NCBI GenBank assembly: GCA_963383645.1
Contig: OY726560.1
Span: 83,424,593 to 83,488,592 of the forward strand
Length of the DNA stretch: 64,000 bases
Direction: 5' to 3'
DNA from: Muscardinus avellanarius
Lineage: Eukaryota > Chordata > Mammalia > Rodentia > Gliridae
Numbering within the stretch: the first letter of the stretch is position 1; each line of letters starts with the position of its first letter. The notes beneath the pieces are model-generated. The model was not told the DNA's origin. It searched no databases and saw only the letters and a program-made list of their open reading frames with translations. Shown piece by piece: positions 1 through 10,901 of the stretch. A program made the position numbers and the translations under genes.

Positions 1-256
1 AGAGTGTGCCACCATGCCCTGCTAATTTTTTTCTTATTTTCTGGTTAACTTAAACTCGGTGTCTGGGCTTCATTAATTGCTGTTTATTATAGTTTCCCAA
101 TTATGAACGGAGCCATGTTGAATGACACACTGCATAAATGCATAAGGTGGGGGAAAATATCTCTTAAAGCCTAAAACCCAAGTTCTTATTCCATAGGATA
201 CAGAATTACAGATGCGCTCCCAATGAAGGAGCCAAGAAGCTGTAAAGTCATGAATT

Positions 257-836
257 CAAAGCCCTCCTTGGCTGGGTATGCTGGTGCACACTTGTAATCC
301 CAGTTCTTGGGAGTCTGACACAGGAGGATTATAGGTTCACAGCCAGCCTCTGCTACTTAGTGAGGCCTCTGCAACTTATCAAAACCTTGTTTCAAAATAA
401 AGAATAAAAAATAGGGCTGGGCAAGCTAGGGAGTAGTGGCAATACCAGAGGGACTCCAGATGATGGAGGGGAAATCTCAGCAAAGCTTGAATGGAAGGAG
501 AGGAGAGGAAGAAAGCTGAGGTTGTGCAATGGAGGAGCTACATACGAATATGTGTAATAGCATAAATACAACATGGTTAACCTGGACACTGTCTATTGGG
601 AGGGGGGAAGGGAAATGGAGGGGGAAGGGCATGAAGCACAATCTAAATGTACACCACTTTCAATATGTTCCACTTATAAAAAATAAAAATTAAAAAATAA
701 ATTAAAAAATTAAAAAAATAAAAAATAAAGTAATCCAGCCAGGAAAAAAAAAAATAGGGCTGGGGGTGTAGCATGGAGGTAGAATGCCCCTGGATTCAGT
801 CCACAATTCTGCAGAAAACAAAACAAAGCCCTTCTC
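257..836 (+). repeat. MEN/B1-dID SINE split by an L1 insertion
   Basis: The B1-like left half (270-421) and the ID-like right half (752-828) belong to one plus-strand SINE. An L1 3' end sits between them. The outer target-site duplication is CAAAGCCCTCCTT at 257-269 against CAAAGCCCTTCTC at 824-836, one or two mismatches. Confidence 0.85.
422..748 (+). mobile_element. 5'-truncated L1 3' end inserted in the SINE
   Basis: This is L1 3' UTR sequence ending in an A/T-rich poly(A) tail. It closely matches the copy at 13486-13760 base for base, including the final TTCCACTTATAAAAAATAAAA block. It is flanked by AAAAATAGGGCTGGG on both sides (406-421 and about 749-764), which is a duplicated piece of the host SINE. 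That shows a late target-primed insertion. Confidence 0.8.
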
Positions 837-1302
837 AAAGACCCTTAGAAATAGCATCCAACAATTTAGATCCCTAAGTGTTTGGCAGAAATACAAGGAA
901 ACTTGAGAGGACAAGTGCCCCTGGAAGTGCCTCAGATCCCCAGTGTATTCATGCGCCTCTCACTTGCTTTTCCTTCATACACCTGGGTTCTTGAGTATTT
1001 CCCTTTGGACAGTACTGCTAGGCAGATCCCGGTGCATCTGGATAACAGTGATGGGGACTGAGTTGGTATCAATTGCTAATAAGACTAGTATTAATTACTG
1101 ATAAGAATATACTTAGGCAAACCAATAAAATCCCTTTTCTCTGACTCTGGGCTGTCAGCCAAGGCTGACTTTGCCAGCTAGAAGTTGGCTATATTCCTGC
1201 GTTTTTCTTTTCCTTATTACAAAACAGGCTTTCAACATAGTGAGTGACTGCTAGCAGAGAGCAGAGAGAAACAAGGAATGCTGAGACATACTAAGGACAT
1301 TG
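837..1302. other. No recognised feature
   Basis: Single-copy-looking, moderately AT-rich sequence. I saw no repeat, convincing exon or RNA gene. Confidence 0.5.
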
Positions 1303-1560
1303 CAGGCTTTAAACTTTATTTATTTTTTATTTATTGATTGATTTTTATTTTATGGTACTGGGGATTGAGCCCAGGGGAATTCCACCTCTGTGTTACACCC
1401 CCAGCCCTTTTTTCATTCTTAAGTTTGAAACAGGGTCTCACTAGTTTGTGGAGAGCCTCACTAAATAGCTGAGACTGGCCACGAACCTGTGATCCTCCTG
1501 TCTCAGCCTCCAAGTACTGGGAATATAAATGTGCACCACTATGCCCAGCTCAGGCTTTAA
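1303..1560 (-). repeat. MEN SINE with TSD
   Basis: A minus-strand SINE occupies 1318-1550, read here as TACTGGGGATTGAGCCC...GCCCAGCT. The target-site duplication CAGGCTTTAA is at 1303-1312 and 1551-1560. Confidence 0.85.
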
Positions 1561-1684
1561 GTTTTAAGAGTAAAAATGAACAGAGAACAAAGTGGCCTTC
1601 TACCATGCAGCTCCTTGACCTTGCTAACTAAGTGACACATTTTGATGCTAGACCTTTCTGTCCTTGTAAGGATGAACAAAGAAG

Positions 1685-1718
<34 letters not shown>

Positions 1719-2500
1719 CTTCACAGTACAGATAACTGGTGGGCTAGCACTTGCTTTTGGTGGAAAAAGAGACTGTTGGCTGGCAGAATACAAGGGACGA
1801 AATAATAAATTCCTAAATAAAGACTAGAATTTTGAAGGTGCCAGTGTCTCACTTCTGAGAGACTCCATGACGTCTCTCTCTGACGTGGTGCTTTCCTTAC
1901 TCTGTCCCTTACTTCTGCCTGTAATGATAAAACCTTGTTAAGCTTGCAGCAGGTCTGGCTTTTTTCCCTCTATACTAGCTGAGACGAGAACCCATGGTGA
2001 CATCATCCCAAACTGTAACAACAGGGCTTCAGTTAGGTAAATTTCTGTCAGAGCAAAGCACTTTCAGTGCTCTCTGTTACTTCTGACCTTCCACAACTAT
2101 TAAATAAAATGTATAGAAGGCCCTAGACTTGGTTTGAGTTCCTGCACAGGGCCCAACAAACCAAACCAAAATGGAGTCACTTATGCTCAAGTTCAGTACC
2201 AGCAAGTTGAGGCTAAGTTATTTATCCAACCTTCCAAGAAATCAGAAACAGATAATAGCCAAATCTCCAACGGTTCACTTTTACCAGCATAATAAATTCT
2301 CACTTCTTTAATCTTTACAAGAACAGTGACTTGAAATGACCAGTCCACTTTTTGTTTTCTGTTTGTTTTCCTTTGTCCTTTCCTGTCTGAAAGCCAACCT
2401 CTTCTGCTGGACTCATGGGAGCACTGATTCTGTTTCACAGAATGAGGTATTCCCAATGATAGAATCACAAAACAAGTCAATCAAGATCTTCAAACTAAGT
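1561..2500. other. Unassigned unique sequence
   Basis: No repeat or exon is recognised apart from an A-run at about 1687-1715. Short open frames here are not protein-like. Confidence 0.45.
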
Positions 2501-2542
2501 TTTTTATAATTTTTATTTTAACAATTTTACATAGTTAATTTT

Positions 2543-2544
2543 TG

Positions 2545-2575
<31 letters not shown>

Positions 2576-2790
2576 GTTGTTGTTGTTGTTGTTGTTGTTG
2601 CTGTTTTTGTACTGGGGATTGAGTCCAGGGGGCATTCTACTCTTGATCTACCCCTCCCTAGTCCTTTTATATCTTTTATTTTGAAACAGGATCTTGCTAA
2701 GTTGCTGAGGTTCTCGCTAAATTGTTGAGGCTGGCCTTAGAACTTCAATCCTCCTGTCTCAATCTCCCAAGTCCTGGCATTACAGATCCC
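2543..2790 (-). repeat. MEN SINE with (GTT)n tail
   Basis: The minus-strand SINE's A-rich tail has become a (GTT)n microsatellite at 2543-2600. The 5' end of the element is truncated near 2790. Confidence 0.75.
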
Positions 2791-2968
2791 GCTCTTTTTG
2801 CTTCTAGGCTGCACTGAGCAGCTTTCCTTTGCCACAGCCTGATGCCATGATATCTCTGCCTTGGAGCTAGCCAGCATGGACTGAACCTCTGAAGCTTTAA
2901 GTTAAATAAAACTTTCCTCCTCTAAGTTTTTCTTCTCAGGTAGATGAAAAGCTAACTAGAACACAGTG
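2791..2968 (+). repeat. LTR-like (MaLR-type) 3' fragment
   Basis: The block runs from CTTTGCCACAGCC through GGACTGAACCTCTGAAGC, an AAATAAAAC polyadenylation-like signal and GCTAACTAGAACA. It resembles the 3' end of an old mammalian LTR that also recurs at 28620-29037, 44725 and 49003. I recognise the family only approximately. Confidence 0.45.
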
Positions 2969-3018
2969 AAGGTCACTTAATGGGTCATGTGGAGGCTGTG
3001 TGCTTCCTTGGTTTTCAG

Positions 3019-3117
3019 TCCAAGTAGCAAGCAGAGCAATGTAAGTCCAGAAGGTAAAAGGGACTACAATCAGCCCAGGCTCACTGGAAAACTGGAGCTG
3101 CACTTGTTGCTACAGAG
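3019..3117 (+). other. Candidate cryptic exon (99 bp)
   Basis: A pyrimidine-rich acceptor (TTCCTTGGTTTTCAG, AG at 3017-3018) and a donor (CAGAG/GTAAGAGAG, GT at 3118) bracket 99 bp. The segment is open in one frame and stopped in the other two. No product is recognised, and such pairs occur by chance in 64 kb. Confidence 0.15.
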
Positions 3118-3414
3118 GTAAGAGAGATCTTCTCTCCTAGTTGAATAAAGCTTACTTCATTCCCACTGTGGCTGGTCGCCACTGTGTGTCTGGGTACGTG
3201 ATGGTGGAAACTTAGAGAATGAGCTGCGGGTTCTGAGACCAAACCTGTCATAATCTCAGTATCACATAGGATGGAAATTGTGAGCCATCTTCATAATATT
3301 GGCTCTCAGCAGGCTACCCACTTGACTGGTGGAGGACATTTTAATACTTCTAAACAGAGATAAGTACAAGCAATAACTACAAAAAAGGAAGAAAGAAATG
3401 ATTAAATTAAACTT

Positions 3415-3600
3415 GCAGCCGGCACACACCCGTAACCACAATGCTTGGGAGGTAGGAGGATCGCAGGTTTCCAGGCCAAAAGTGGTATATTAGTAAGACC
3501 CTATTTCAAAATAAAAAATAGAAAGGTCTTGGAATGTAGCTCAGTGGTAGAATGCCCTTGGGTTCAATCATCAGTACCCCAAAATAAATAAATAATAAAA
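3415..3600 (+). repeat. MEN SINE, diverged
   Basis: An old plus-strand copy whose right half still reads GTAGCTCAGTGGTAGAATGCCC. The tail is (AAAT)n. Confidence 0.75.
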
Positions 3601-4480
3601 TAAACTTACAAACCAAAATTCCAAATCACATGAGAAAATATATGCAATAAGCAAAAAGTCAGACCAGGCTGCATACGACCGAATCAGCAGGATCAACAGA
3701 CAGAGGCACAGTCTGGAGCAACCCATGTGCAGGCCTCCCTGTGCCCTCTCACTTTCCAGAGGAATCGCTCCTCTAGAGCAAGCGCACAGCAAAATGCATG
3801 TATCTGCGAAGCCACAGTAGACTCAGTGCCCAAGATCTGTGTTGAGGACTGGCCACACGGGCCTCTGGCTAGCACATATAAAATTTAAGCCTCCTAGAAA
3901 GAAAGCGGGTGCTCAGCATACATCGTATTATTTGTATGACATTCCAGGCACAGGGATCCACTTCTACCACTTACTGGTTGGTTGAAAACACTCAGAGCCA
4001 AGTCTCATATGCCAGCCGAGAGCCAGCACAGGTAGTGGGCATGGAAAGTTGAAGGATAGTGATCTAAAGCTTGCGATGTTGATAGCTTTCAACACTGGGA
4101 CAGAAAAAATACTTGGAGAAATTATGGCTGTAATCTTCCCAAATTAGATGAAACCCACCAGTCTATATAACTAACAGTTCTACTCAACTCCAAGTAGGAT
4201 AAAAACAAATAGATTCACCCTGAGACACGTCACAGTCTGAACACTGAAAGGCGAAGATAAAGAGAAAATCTGGAAGCGGCAAAAGAAAATGACTCACCCT
4301 GAGCAAGTCAACCACACAGTGAGCAGCTGACTTCTCATCACAAGCAAGGAAGCAGGGGGCAGGGGGCAGCAGCTGAAAGGTAAAAGATCTCAGCCAAGAG
4401 CCCTGGCTCAGCAAGGCTGCCTTCAAAAGATGAGACAAAATATTCTCACACAAGCAAAAATGAGAGCACTTGTTGCAAGC

Positions 4481-4481
<1 letters not shown>
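3601..4481. other. Unassigned unique sequence
   Basis: I see no repeat family, exon or RNA gene. The open frames here lack domain-like composition. Confidence 0.4.
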
Positions 4482-4482
<1 letters not shown>

Positions 4483-4523
<41 letters not shown>

Positions 4524-4745
4524 TGTCTGTCTGTCTGTCTGTCTCTCTGTCTTAAGATTGAACCCAGAAGGCATTCATTCTACCTCTGAGCTAAACCTCA
4601 GTCCAATTTAATATTTATTTTGAAATAAAGGTCTCCCTAGCTTAATGAGAGTCTCACTATTTGCTGAGGCTGGCCACGAACCTGCGATCCTCCTATAACA
4701 GCCTCCCAAATACTGGGATTATAAGCATATGCCATCATGCTGGAC
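4483..4745 (-). repeat. MEN SINE with (TG)n(TCTG)n tail
   Basis: The tail of a diverged minus-strand SINE is a compound microsatellite, (GT)n at 4483-4521 and (TCTG)n at 4522-4543. The SINE body follows to 4745. Confidence 0.8.
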
Positions 4746-4867
4746 ATGGGAAGCAACATTTTAAAAGTAGGTGCTCTGAGAATTTTCAGGATGGAGAAAG
4801 TCACAAGTCATTAGCGTTATGGACTGCAGATGTGTATCCTTCCCAAGTATCACAAGCTGAGCACTAA

Positions 4868-5165
4868 CCCAGTGTGATGTTGTTTGGAGGTGGTTAGGTC
4901 ATGAGCGTGGGGTGTCAGGAATGGGATAAGTATTCTCATTAAAAAGCAAGACGGCCAGCAACCAAAACCCAGAGAGCATTCCTCTTTTCCTGCCATGTGT
5001 AGGTGCAGTGAGAAGACAACTGTCTGGAAGCAGGACTCCTGCCCTCTCCAGGGGGCACGAGAGTCTGGGGGCGTTTGTTACTGCCTGCCCCGCCTCCAGA
5101 ACCGTGAGCCCTTTATTTCATTTAAGCCACCCAGGCTGTGGTAGGCTGTTGTAGCAGCCCTGACC
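4868..5165 (+). repeat. MaLR (MST/MLT1-type) LTR fragment
   Basis: The order GGTTAGGTCATGAGCG, GGGATAAGTATTCTCATT, CCTGCCATGTG, CCTCCAGAACCGTGAGC, TTTAAGCCACCCAGGCTGTGG and GTTGTAGCAGCCC is the classic 3' part of a MaLR LTR. The assignment is from remembered consensus. Confidence 0.7.
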
Positions 5166-5981
5166 ACCTAAGTCGCTTGGGTAGAAAGTGAATTCTGTGT
5201 ATAAAGCAGGACAAAGAAAGGCAAACCCAAACCTAGAAACATCATGGCAAAGCTTCAGGAGATCAAAGATTAAGAGATAAACTAAGAAGCTATCAGAGAA
5301 AAAATATTTTCTACCGAAAATGTGATAATTAAACCAACAATCAGCCTGTTCTTCAACAAGAGAAATGCCAGAATATAGATATCATATCTTCCTTACACAG
5401 AAGCAAAAATGCTGTCAGCCTAGGTCTTTATAGCCAGCAATGAAGGAAAAATACAGTAAAAAGGTTGTTTTCTAAAACACAAAGACTCAGAGATATTCTT
5501 ATAGGCCTTTGCAAAAAAAAAAAAAAAAGATATTCTTATAGGCCTTTGCAAAAAAAAAAATTGTTAAGTGATATAGGTAAGCAAGAAAAGTATACCCCAA
5601 GGGAAAGCATAAACACAAGAAAGGACAGTTAATCTAGAATTTGATTACAATGGTTTGATTTAAATTTAATTAAGTTAATTAAATTTAATTAAATGCTCTC
5701 TGTAAAAATGGGTCTTCAGTATTTGTCTGAATGCAGAAATCTTTTGAAAGTGATGAGAATATTACATAGCCAAGAAGGAGACAGTATTATTATAACAGGG
5801 TATTATACAGAATGCTTCCTGTCAGATGGGGGTTTCCAAAGTTTTCTGAGGCTGCAAAGGTAGGAACCGGTGCATGCCCATGCCTCTAAAGAAAACTCTC
5901 ACATGTCTACGTACAGTTGACTAGGAGAATTAATGAAAGTCATGTACCAATAATTTGGAGAATTAGAAAAAGAGATTTTAT
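5166..5981. other. Unique sequence with a poly(A)-spaced duplication
   Basis: Mostly unassigned AT-rich DNA. A 21-bp segment (GATATTCTTATAGGCCTTTGC) occurs twice, at 5492-5512 and 5529-5549, each copy followed by an A-run. Confidence 0.6.
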
Positions 5982-6195
5982 CTAGGCATGGCGGCACATT
6001 CCTATAATCCCAGTGCTTGGGAGGCTAAGACAGGAGAATTTCAGATTTCAGTTTCAGCAACTTAGTGAGACCCTCTTTCAAAATAAAAATAAAAAAGGGC
6101 TAGGGGTAGCTTAGAAGTTGAATGTCCATGGATTCAATCCCCAGTAGTAAATAGGTAGATAGATAGATAGACACATACATACATACATGAATGGA
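5982..6195 (+). repeat. MEN SINE with (GATA)n/(CATA)n tail
   Basis: A diverged plus-strand SINE from ATCTAGGCATGGCGGCAC to CCCCAGTAGTAA. The tail has become short GATA and CATA repeats. Confidence 0.75.
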
Positions 6196-6227
6196 TGAAT
6201 ATAGATTTCACTGAAAGAAATTTGTAA

Positions 6228-6230
<3 letters not shown>

Positions 6231-6275
<45 letters not shown>

Positions 6276-6470
6276 CGCGTACCTAGTGATTGAGCCTAGT
6301 GGTGTTTTACCTCTGAAGTTACATCCTATGTCTTATTTTATTTTTTTCTTTAGAACGGGGCCTCATTAAGTTGCTGAGGTTGGCCTTAAACCTGAGATTT
6401 TCCTGTCACAACCTCCCAAGTACTGGGATTACAATTGTGCACTACCACACTGCTACCACACCTTACACTT
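6231..6470 (-). repeat. MEN SINE with (GT)n(GC)n tail
   Basis: The (GT)n then (GC)n tract at 6231-6280 sits at the tail of a minus-strand SINE. The alternating purine-pyrimidine tract is a potential Z-DNA former. Confidence 0.75.
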
Positions 6471-6957
6471 GGCACCTAGGATCATTTCTGTTCCCTTCTT
6501 CCCAGAGAAGGCTTGTATCTTAGTCCCTGGGTCGAGATTTGGTGAGTTTTAGAAACTCAAATGCCAGCTACATTCTGGTCCTTACATGCACTGGAAGAGT
6601 TCTGGGGAGAACCTGGAAGAACCTGAGGGACTCCAGTCTCTGAAAGAGACTGAATGAGAGGGGATGCTTGGAACAGTCAGGTCTAAGAGAAAGGGAAGCT
6701 ACCGAGGGGTTCGGGTGGGCGAGTTTTCCATGAGACAAATATATGTCACAGATGGTAGGCAAACTTGACTCTTCTTGGCTGGATCCCATCCAAAGGGCTG
6801 GGTTGGGGAAGAGGAGCCCAGGGGTATACTTCTGGGACTGGAGCTGGTGAAGGGTAGAAGAGGTCAGGTGAGAGAAAGGAGAGAAATCTCTTGAGGCTAT
6901 GGAACTATCATTTCCTGCTTGTGGGAATCAAAAGACTCACAACCACTTTGAAAGACA
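6471..6957. other. Unassigned unique sequence
   Basis: Nothing recognisable between two SINEs. Confidence 0.45.
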
Positions 6958-7142
6958 TTTGGAAACACATTTTTTTTGTGTGTGTGCTACTGAGGTTGAA
7001 TCCAGGAACATTCTCTCACTAAGTTGCAGAGGCCTCACTAAGTAGCTGATGCTGGCCGTGAACCTGCGATCCTCTTGTCTCAGCCTCCCAGGTACTGGGA
7101 TTACAAGCACGCGCCACTACACCCAGCTCTTGGAAACACATT
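6958..7142 (-). repeat. MEN SINE, internally deleted, with TSD
   Basis: The element at 6972-7129 lacks much of the junction region. TTGGAAACACATT is duplicated at both ends (about 6958 and 7130). Confidence 0.8.
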
Positions 7143-7359
7143 GTTTTCTTTTCTTTTTATTCCTTCTCCTTTTCTTCTTCCTTCTTCTTTTTAATGATGT
7201 AGAGGTATATTCCAAGACTCCCAGTGGGTGCCTGAAACTGTGGATTGTATTGAATGCGATATAAGTTTTTCTTATGCATATATACTTATCATATAGGCTC
7301 AGTAAGACATTAACAATAGCTAATTACAAAACAGAACAATTATAACTATTACTATAATA

Positions 7360-7609
7360 GAAGTTATGTGAATGCCAGGCGTGGTGGCGCACGCTTGTAA
7401 TCCCAGCATTCAGGAGGCTGAGACCAGAGGATCGCGGTTCGTGGACAGCCTCAGCTACTTAGTGAGGCCCTCTGCAACTCAGTGTGACCTGGTTTCAAAA
7501 TAAAGAATAAAAAATAGGACAGGGAGTGTAGCCTGGAGGTTGAATGTACCCGGGTTCCATCCCCAGACCCGCAAAAAAAAAAAAAAAAAAAAAAAAAGTT
7601 ATATGAATG
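7360..7609 (+). repeat. MEN SINE type A with TSD
   Basis: A young type A copy at 7374-7595, ending in CCCCAGACCCGC plus a long A tail. The duplicated target is AAGTTATGTGAATG (7360-7373) and AAGTTATATGAATG (7596-7609). Confidence 0.9.
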
Positions 7610-7640
7610 TGGTTTTTCTCTCTACTGTAATAATCAATTT

Positions 7641-7840
7641 TTTTTTTTTTTATTCTTTATTTTTTGGTGGTACTGGGGATGGAACCCTTCTACCTCCAGG
7701 CTACACTCCCAGGTCTATTTTTTATATTTTATTTGGAAACAGGGTCTCTTAAGCCAGCACAGCTGGCTTAGAATCTGTGATCCTCCTGTCTCTGCCTCCT
7801 AAGCATGGGGATTACAAGCGTGCGCCACCACACCTGGCTA
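7641..7840 (-). repeat. MEN SINE type B
   Basis: A minus-strand type B copy (GGTGGTACTGGGG...TTAAGCCAGCACAGCTGGCTT). It is flanked by ATCAATTT and GTCAATTT. It lies 45 bp from the plus-strand copy at 7374-7595, in inverted arrangement. Confidence 0.85.
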
Positions 7841-7861
7841 TAGTCAATTTGATAATAGAGA

Positions 7862-8128
7862 CAGCTGCTAATTTTCTTTTATCTTTTCTTTTTCTTTTTT
7901 TTTTTTTGTGGTACTGGGGGTGGAACAACCCAGAGGCTTTTCTACCTCTAGGGTATACTCCCAGACCTATTTTCTACTTTATTTGGAAACAGGGTCTCAC
8001 TAAGTTGTTGAGAGTCTCATTAAGTAGCTGAGGCTGGCTTCGAACCTGTGCGATCCTCCTGTCTCAGCCTCCCAAGCGCTGAGATTACAAGCGTGCGCCA
8101 CCACACCCGGCTCAGCTGCTAGTTTTCT
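7862..8128 (-). repeat. MEN SINE with TSD
   Basis: The element at 7878-8112 is flanked by CAGCTGCTAATTTTCT (7862-7877) and CAGCTGCTAGTTTTCT (8113-8128). Confidence 0.9.
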
Positions 8129-8345
8129 AATGGGAGGGTAGCATGTACAGTGTGGATATGGTGGGCCAAGGGCTGATTCATAACTTGGGCAGGACAGAGT
8201 GGGACAGTGGGACATTTCATCACATTGCTCAGAGTGGTGTACAATTCAAAACTTACGAACTGTTTATTCTGGAACTTTGATTCAGGCTTTTTTACAGAGT
8301 CTGAGCATGGATAACTGAAGCTGAGAAGAGCAAAACAGCAGTTAA

Positions 8346-8523
8346 GGGGGAGGGCTATTATATATTTTGGGGGGACACAATTTAACCCACAACAATGCCC
8401 AGTGTGGAATGGGGCCCCCGTGAAGGCACTGTAATGCTTCTGTCTAGAACTATCACCCACATTAGCTTCAGGATGACTGGATACTTGCACTGGGAGCTGT
8501 GTTAATTAACAATGTGACAGTTT
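8346..8523. other. Possible LTR-type fragment, unassigned
   Basis: Contains GGGGACACAATTTAACCCACAACA, reminiscent of MaLR LTR sequence. The match is too short to assign. Confidence 0.25.
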
Positions 8524-8762
8524 ATTAATGATATTTTATTTTATTTTATTGCGGGTCTGGGGATGAAACCCAGGGGAGTTTGACCTCCGAGCTACACCCC
8601 AGCCCTATCTTTTATTCTTTATTTTGAAACAGAGTCTCACTGAGTCGCAAAGGGCCTCACTAAGTAGCTGAGGCTGTCTGCAAACTGCGATCCTCCAATC
8701 TCAGCCTCCCAAATGCTGGGATTACAAGCGTGCGCCACCACAGCCGACTTAATGATATTTTA
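8524..8762 (-). repeat. MEN SINE type A with perfect TSD
   Basis: A type A copy at 8538-8748. TTAATGATATTTTA is repeated exactly at 8524-8537 and 8749-8762. Confidence 0.92.
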
Positions 8763-9509
8763 AAAGTCACTTAAAAGTGAAGATAACACATGCATATTAT
8801 AGGAAAATCCATATCATGCTGAAGGACTTCCAATGAAAGTTGCTGCTTAGAGGAAAACACATGAGCTGGTTTTCTGTCTATCCTCTGGAGACCTGTGCAC
8901 ACACATGTATTTGTAAGAAAATGGAATCGCTGTCCAGTACTGATCTTTCCTCTCTCTTTTCACCTGACAAGGAATCTTGACACTCTTTCCACGTACACAT
9001 TTGCTGCTGACACAGGTATGGATTAGGTATTTTCCATTTTGTGATAGTCCCAACAAAGCTTAGTATCTCAGAATGGCAAAGGCATAGTTCTCGAACTTTG
9101 CATACATAGTAATAATGTACTTATTTAATGTTGAGTTTATTAATTTATTCATTCATTCACTCATTCATTCATATGTGAGAATAGATGTAGAAAAGTAGAC
9201 CGTCTAGAGTCTAATAGCATATCAAGGGGTTTTATATTCCTTTTAGAGATAGTATCAGCTGTCACTGCACAGTTAAGAATAATGAGGGTCAGAACATCTG
9301 TGTTAAGAAAAGTGAATGAACATTTAAAACTAAAGATGATGTTCTGTCTTGTCATATCACATATAAATAATGATTATACTTTTGCTAAAGTCTTTTTCTA
9401 GCTTCTCTGCGGTACCACATACAAAGAATAGTTCCATTAATATCATATCTGAGGGGTCCAATTTGATGAGCAACTTTCAAGGCTGGTAAAGAAACTGCTT
9501 TGGGTATAT
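8763..9509. other. Unassigned, probably ancient repeat-derived
   Basis: AT-rich sequence with a degenerate ATTCATTCACTCATTC tract at 9148-9172. I could not assign a family, and no exon is supported. Confidence 0.35.
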
Positions 9510-9722
9510 ATGGTGTGTGTGTGGGGGAGGGTGTCTGGGGATGGAACTCGGGACATTCAACCTCCGAGCTACCCCCCCCCAGCCCTATTTTTTACTTTGA
9601 AACAGGGTTGCACTAAATTGCGGAGGGCCTCACTAAGTAGATGAGGCTGTGCGTGAACTGCGACCCTTCAGTCTCAGGCTCCCGAATGCTGGGATTACAA
9701 GCATGTGCTGCCACGCATGGCT
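9510..9722 (-). repeat. MEN SINE type A, diverged
   Basis: A minus-strand copy from GTCTGGGGATGGAACTC to the B1-like 5' end CCACGCATGGCT. It is flanked by similar CTGCTTTG and TTGCTTTG. Confidence 0.8.
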
Positions 9723-9764
9723 ATTGCTTTGTATTCTTATGTTTTATATTTTTATAGACTGTAG

Positions 9765-9960
9765 GTGACTCGTACATATATTTATCACCTCACTGCATCC
9801 TTCCCACAGCTGTGTGAACCAGGTGTAACAGTGCCCGGTTCTACTTCTCAGGGAAGGGAACACGGCATCAAGAAGCTTAACTCACCTCCGGGAGGCGACG
9901 CAGGTGGCCTGTAATCGAGGCCAGTGACGTGCCAAGCCAACATTCGTCTTTCATATTAGC
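9765..9960 (+). repeat. MIR fragment
   Basis: The pattern of TATTTATCACCTCACTGCATCC, GAACCAGGTGTAACAGTGCCCG, CTTAACTCACCTCC and GTGGCCTGTAATCGAGG resembles the MIR core (allele counting, TTAAGTGACTTGCC-like). It is old and diverged. Confidence 0.45.
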
Positions 9961-10284
9961 CTGTTAGTTCAAGCGACTCTCCGGAAATGTGACAGATCAG
10001 TGTAGATGTGTGCATTTCAAAATACGTAAGTATGGCAACACTTTGAGTTCTGATGTTTGCTTTCATTTTAAGAGGACCTAACACGTGTTTTTTAGGTGAA
10101 GGGAAATGAAGTGATATAACTAGTTCATGGTGCTATAACTAGTTGATAGTACATGGGAGGCTAGAATCCTACGCTTGTAACACCTTCATCTCCAACACAC
10201 ACATATCATCACACATACATTGTCACACACACACATCGTCACTCTTTTTTTTTTTTTTTCAAAATATCAGGATATTTCCCTTGA

Positions 10285-10501
10285 AATTATTTTGGGACTG
10301 GGGATAGAACCCAGAGGCATAACCTCCAAGTTATACCTCCAACCCAGTTTTAGTTCTTATTTGGAAATAGAGTCTGACTAAGTTGCAGAGGGCCTCATTA
10401 AGTTGCCAAGGCTGGCTTCAAACCTGTGATCCTCTGATCCTCCTGTCTCAGCCTTCCAAGTATTGGGTACTGGGATTATGAGTGTGTCACAATGCCCGGC
10501 T
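10285..10501 (-). repeat. MEN SINE, diverged
   Basis: Runs from TTTGGGACTGGGGATAGAACCC to AATGCCCGGC, with a short internal duplication of GATCCTC near 10428-10442. Confidence 0.8.
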
Positions 10502-10895
10502 TTTTCTTTTCTTTCTTTCTTTCTTTTTTTTTTTTTTTTTTTTTGAGATGGAGTTCTTATTATTATTTTAATTTTTTTTTTATGGGTCTAGGGATGGAGC
10601 CCAGGGGCATTTGACCTCCGAGCTACACCCCCTGCCCTATTTTTTATTCTTTATTTTGAAACAGGGTCTCAATGAGTTGCAGAGGGCCTCACTAAGTAGC
10701 TGAGGCTGTCTGCGAACCGCGATCCTACAGGTCTCAGCCTCCCGAATGCTGGGATTACAAGCGTGCACCACCACACCCGGCTTTGAGATGGAGTTCTTGC
10801 TACATTGTCCAGGCTGGCCTCAACTCCTGGGATCAAGTGATCCTCCTGCCTCAGCTCCCCAGGTAGCTGGGACTATAATCACACATCACCACACC
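10502..10895 (-). repeat. B1/FLAM-like 7SL monomer split by a type A MEN SINE
   Basis: The outer part (poly-T near 10530, then 10783-10895) reads TACATTGTCCAGGCTGGCCTCAA...CCAGGTAGCTGGGACTATAATC, an old free 7SL monomer on the minus strand. A type A SINE at 10559-10782 is inserted in it. TTGAGATGGAGTTCTT is repeated exactly at 10543-10558 and 10783-10798. Confidence 0.85.
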
Positions 10896-10901
10896 ATGTT
10901 A

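Larger units (their letters stand above)
7195..8345 (+). mobile_element. Tigger/MER2-like DNA transposon remnant broken by three SINEs
   Basis: Pieces at 7195-7373, 7610-7640, 7841-7877 and 8129-8345 form one non-autonomous TcMar-Tigger-type element. The diagnostic stretches are CCAAGACTCCCAGTGGGTGCC, AGAACAATTATAACTATTAC, AAGTTATGTGAATG and GTGTACAATTCAAAACTTACG. The reverse-complement relative is at 63375-63880. Family name is from memory of the consensus. Confidence 0.65.
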
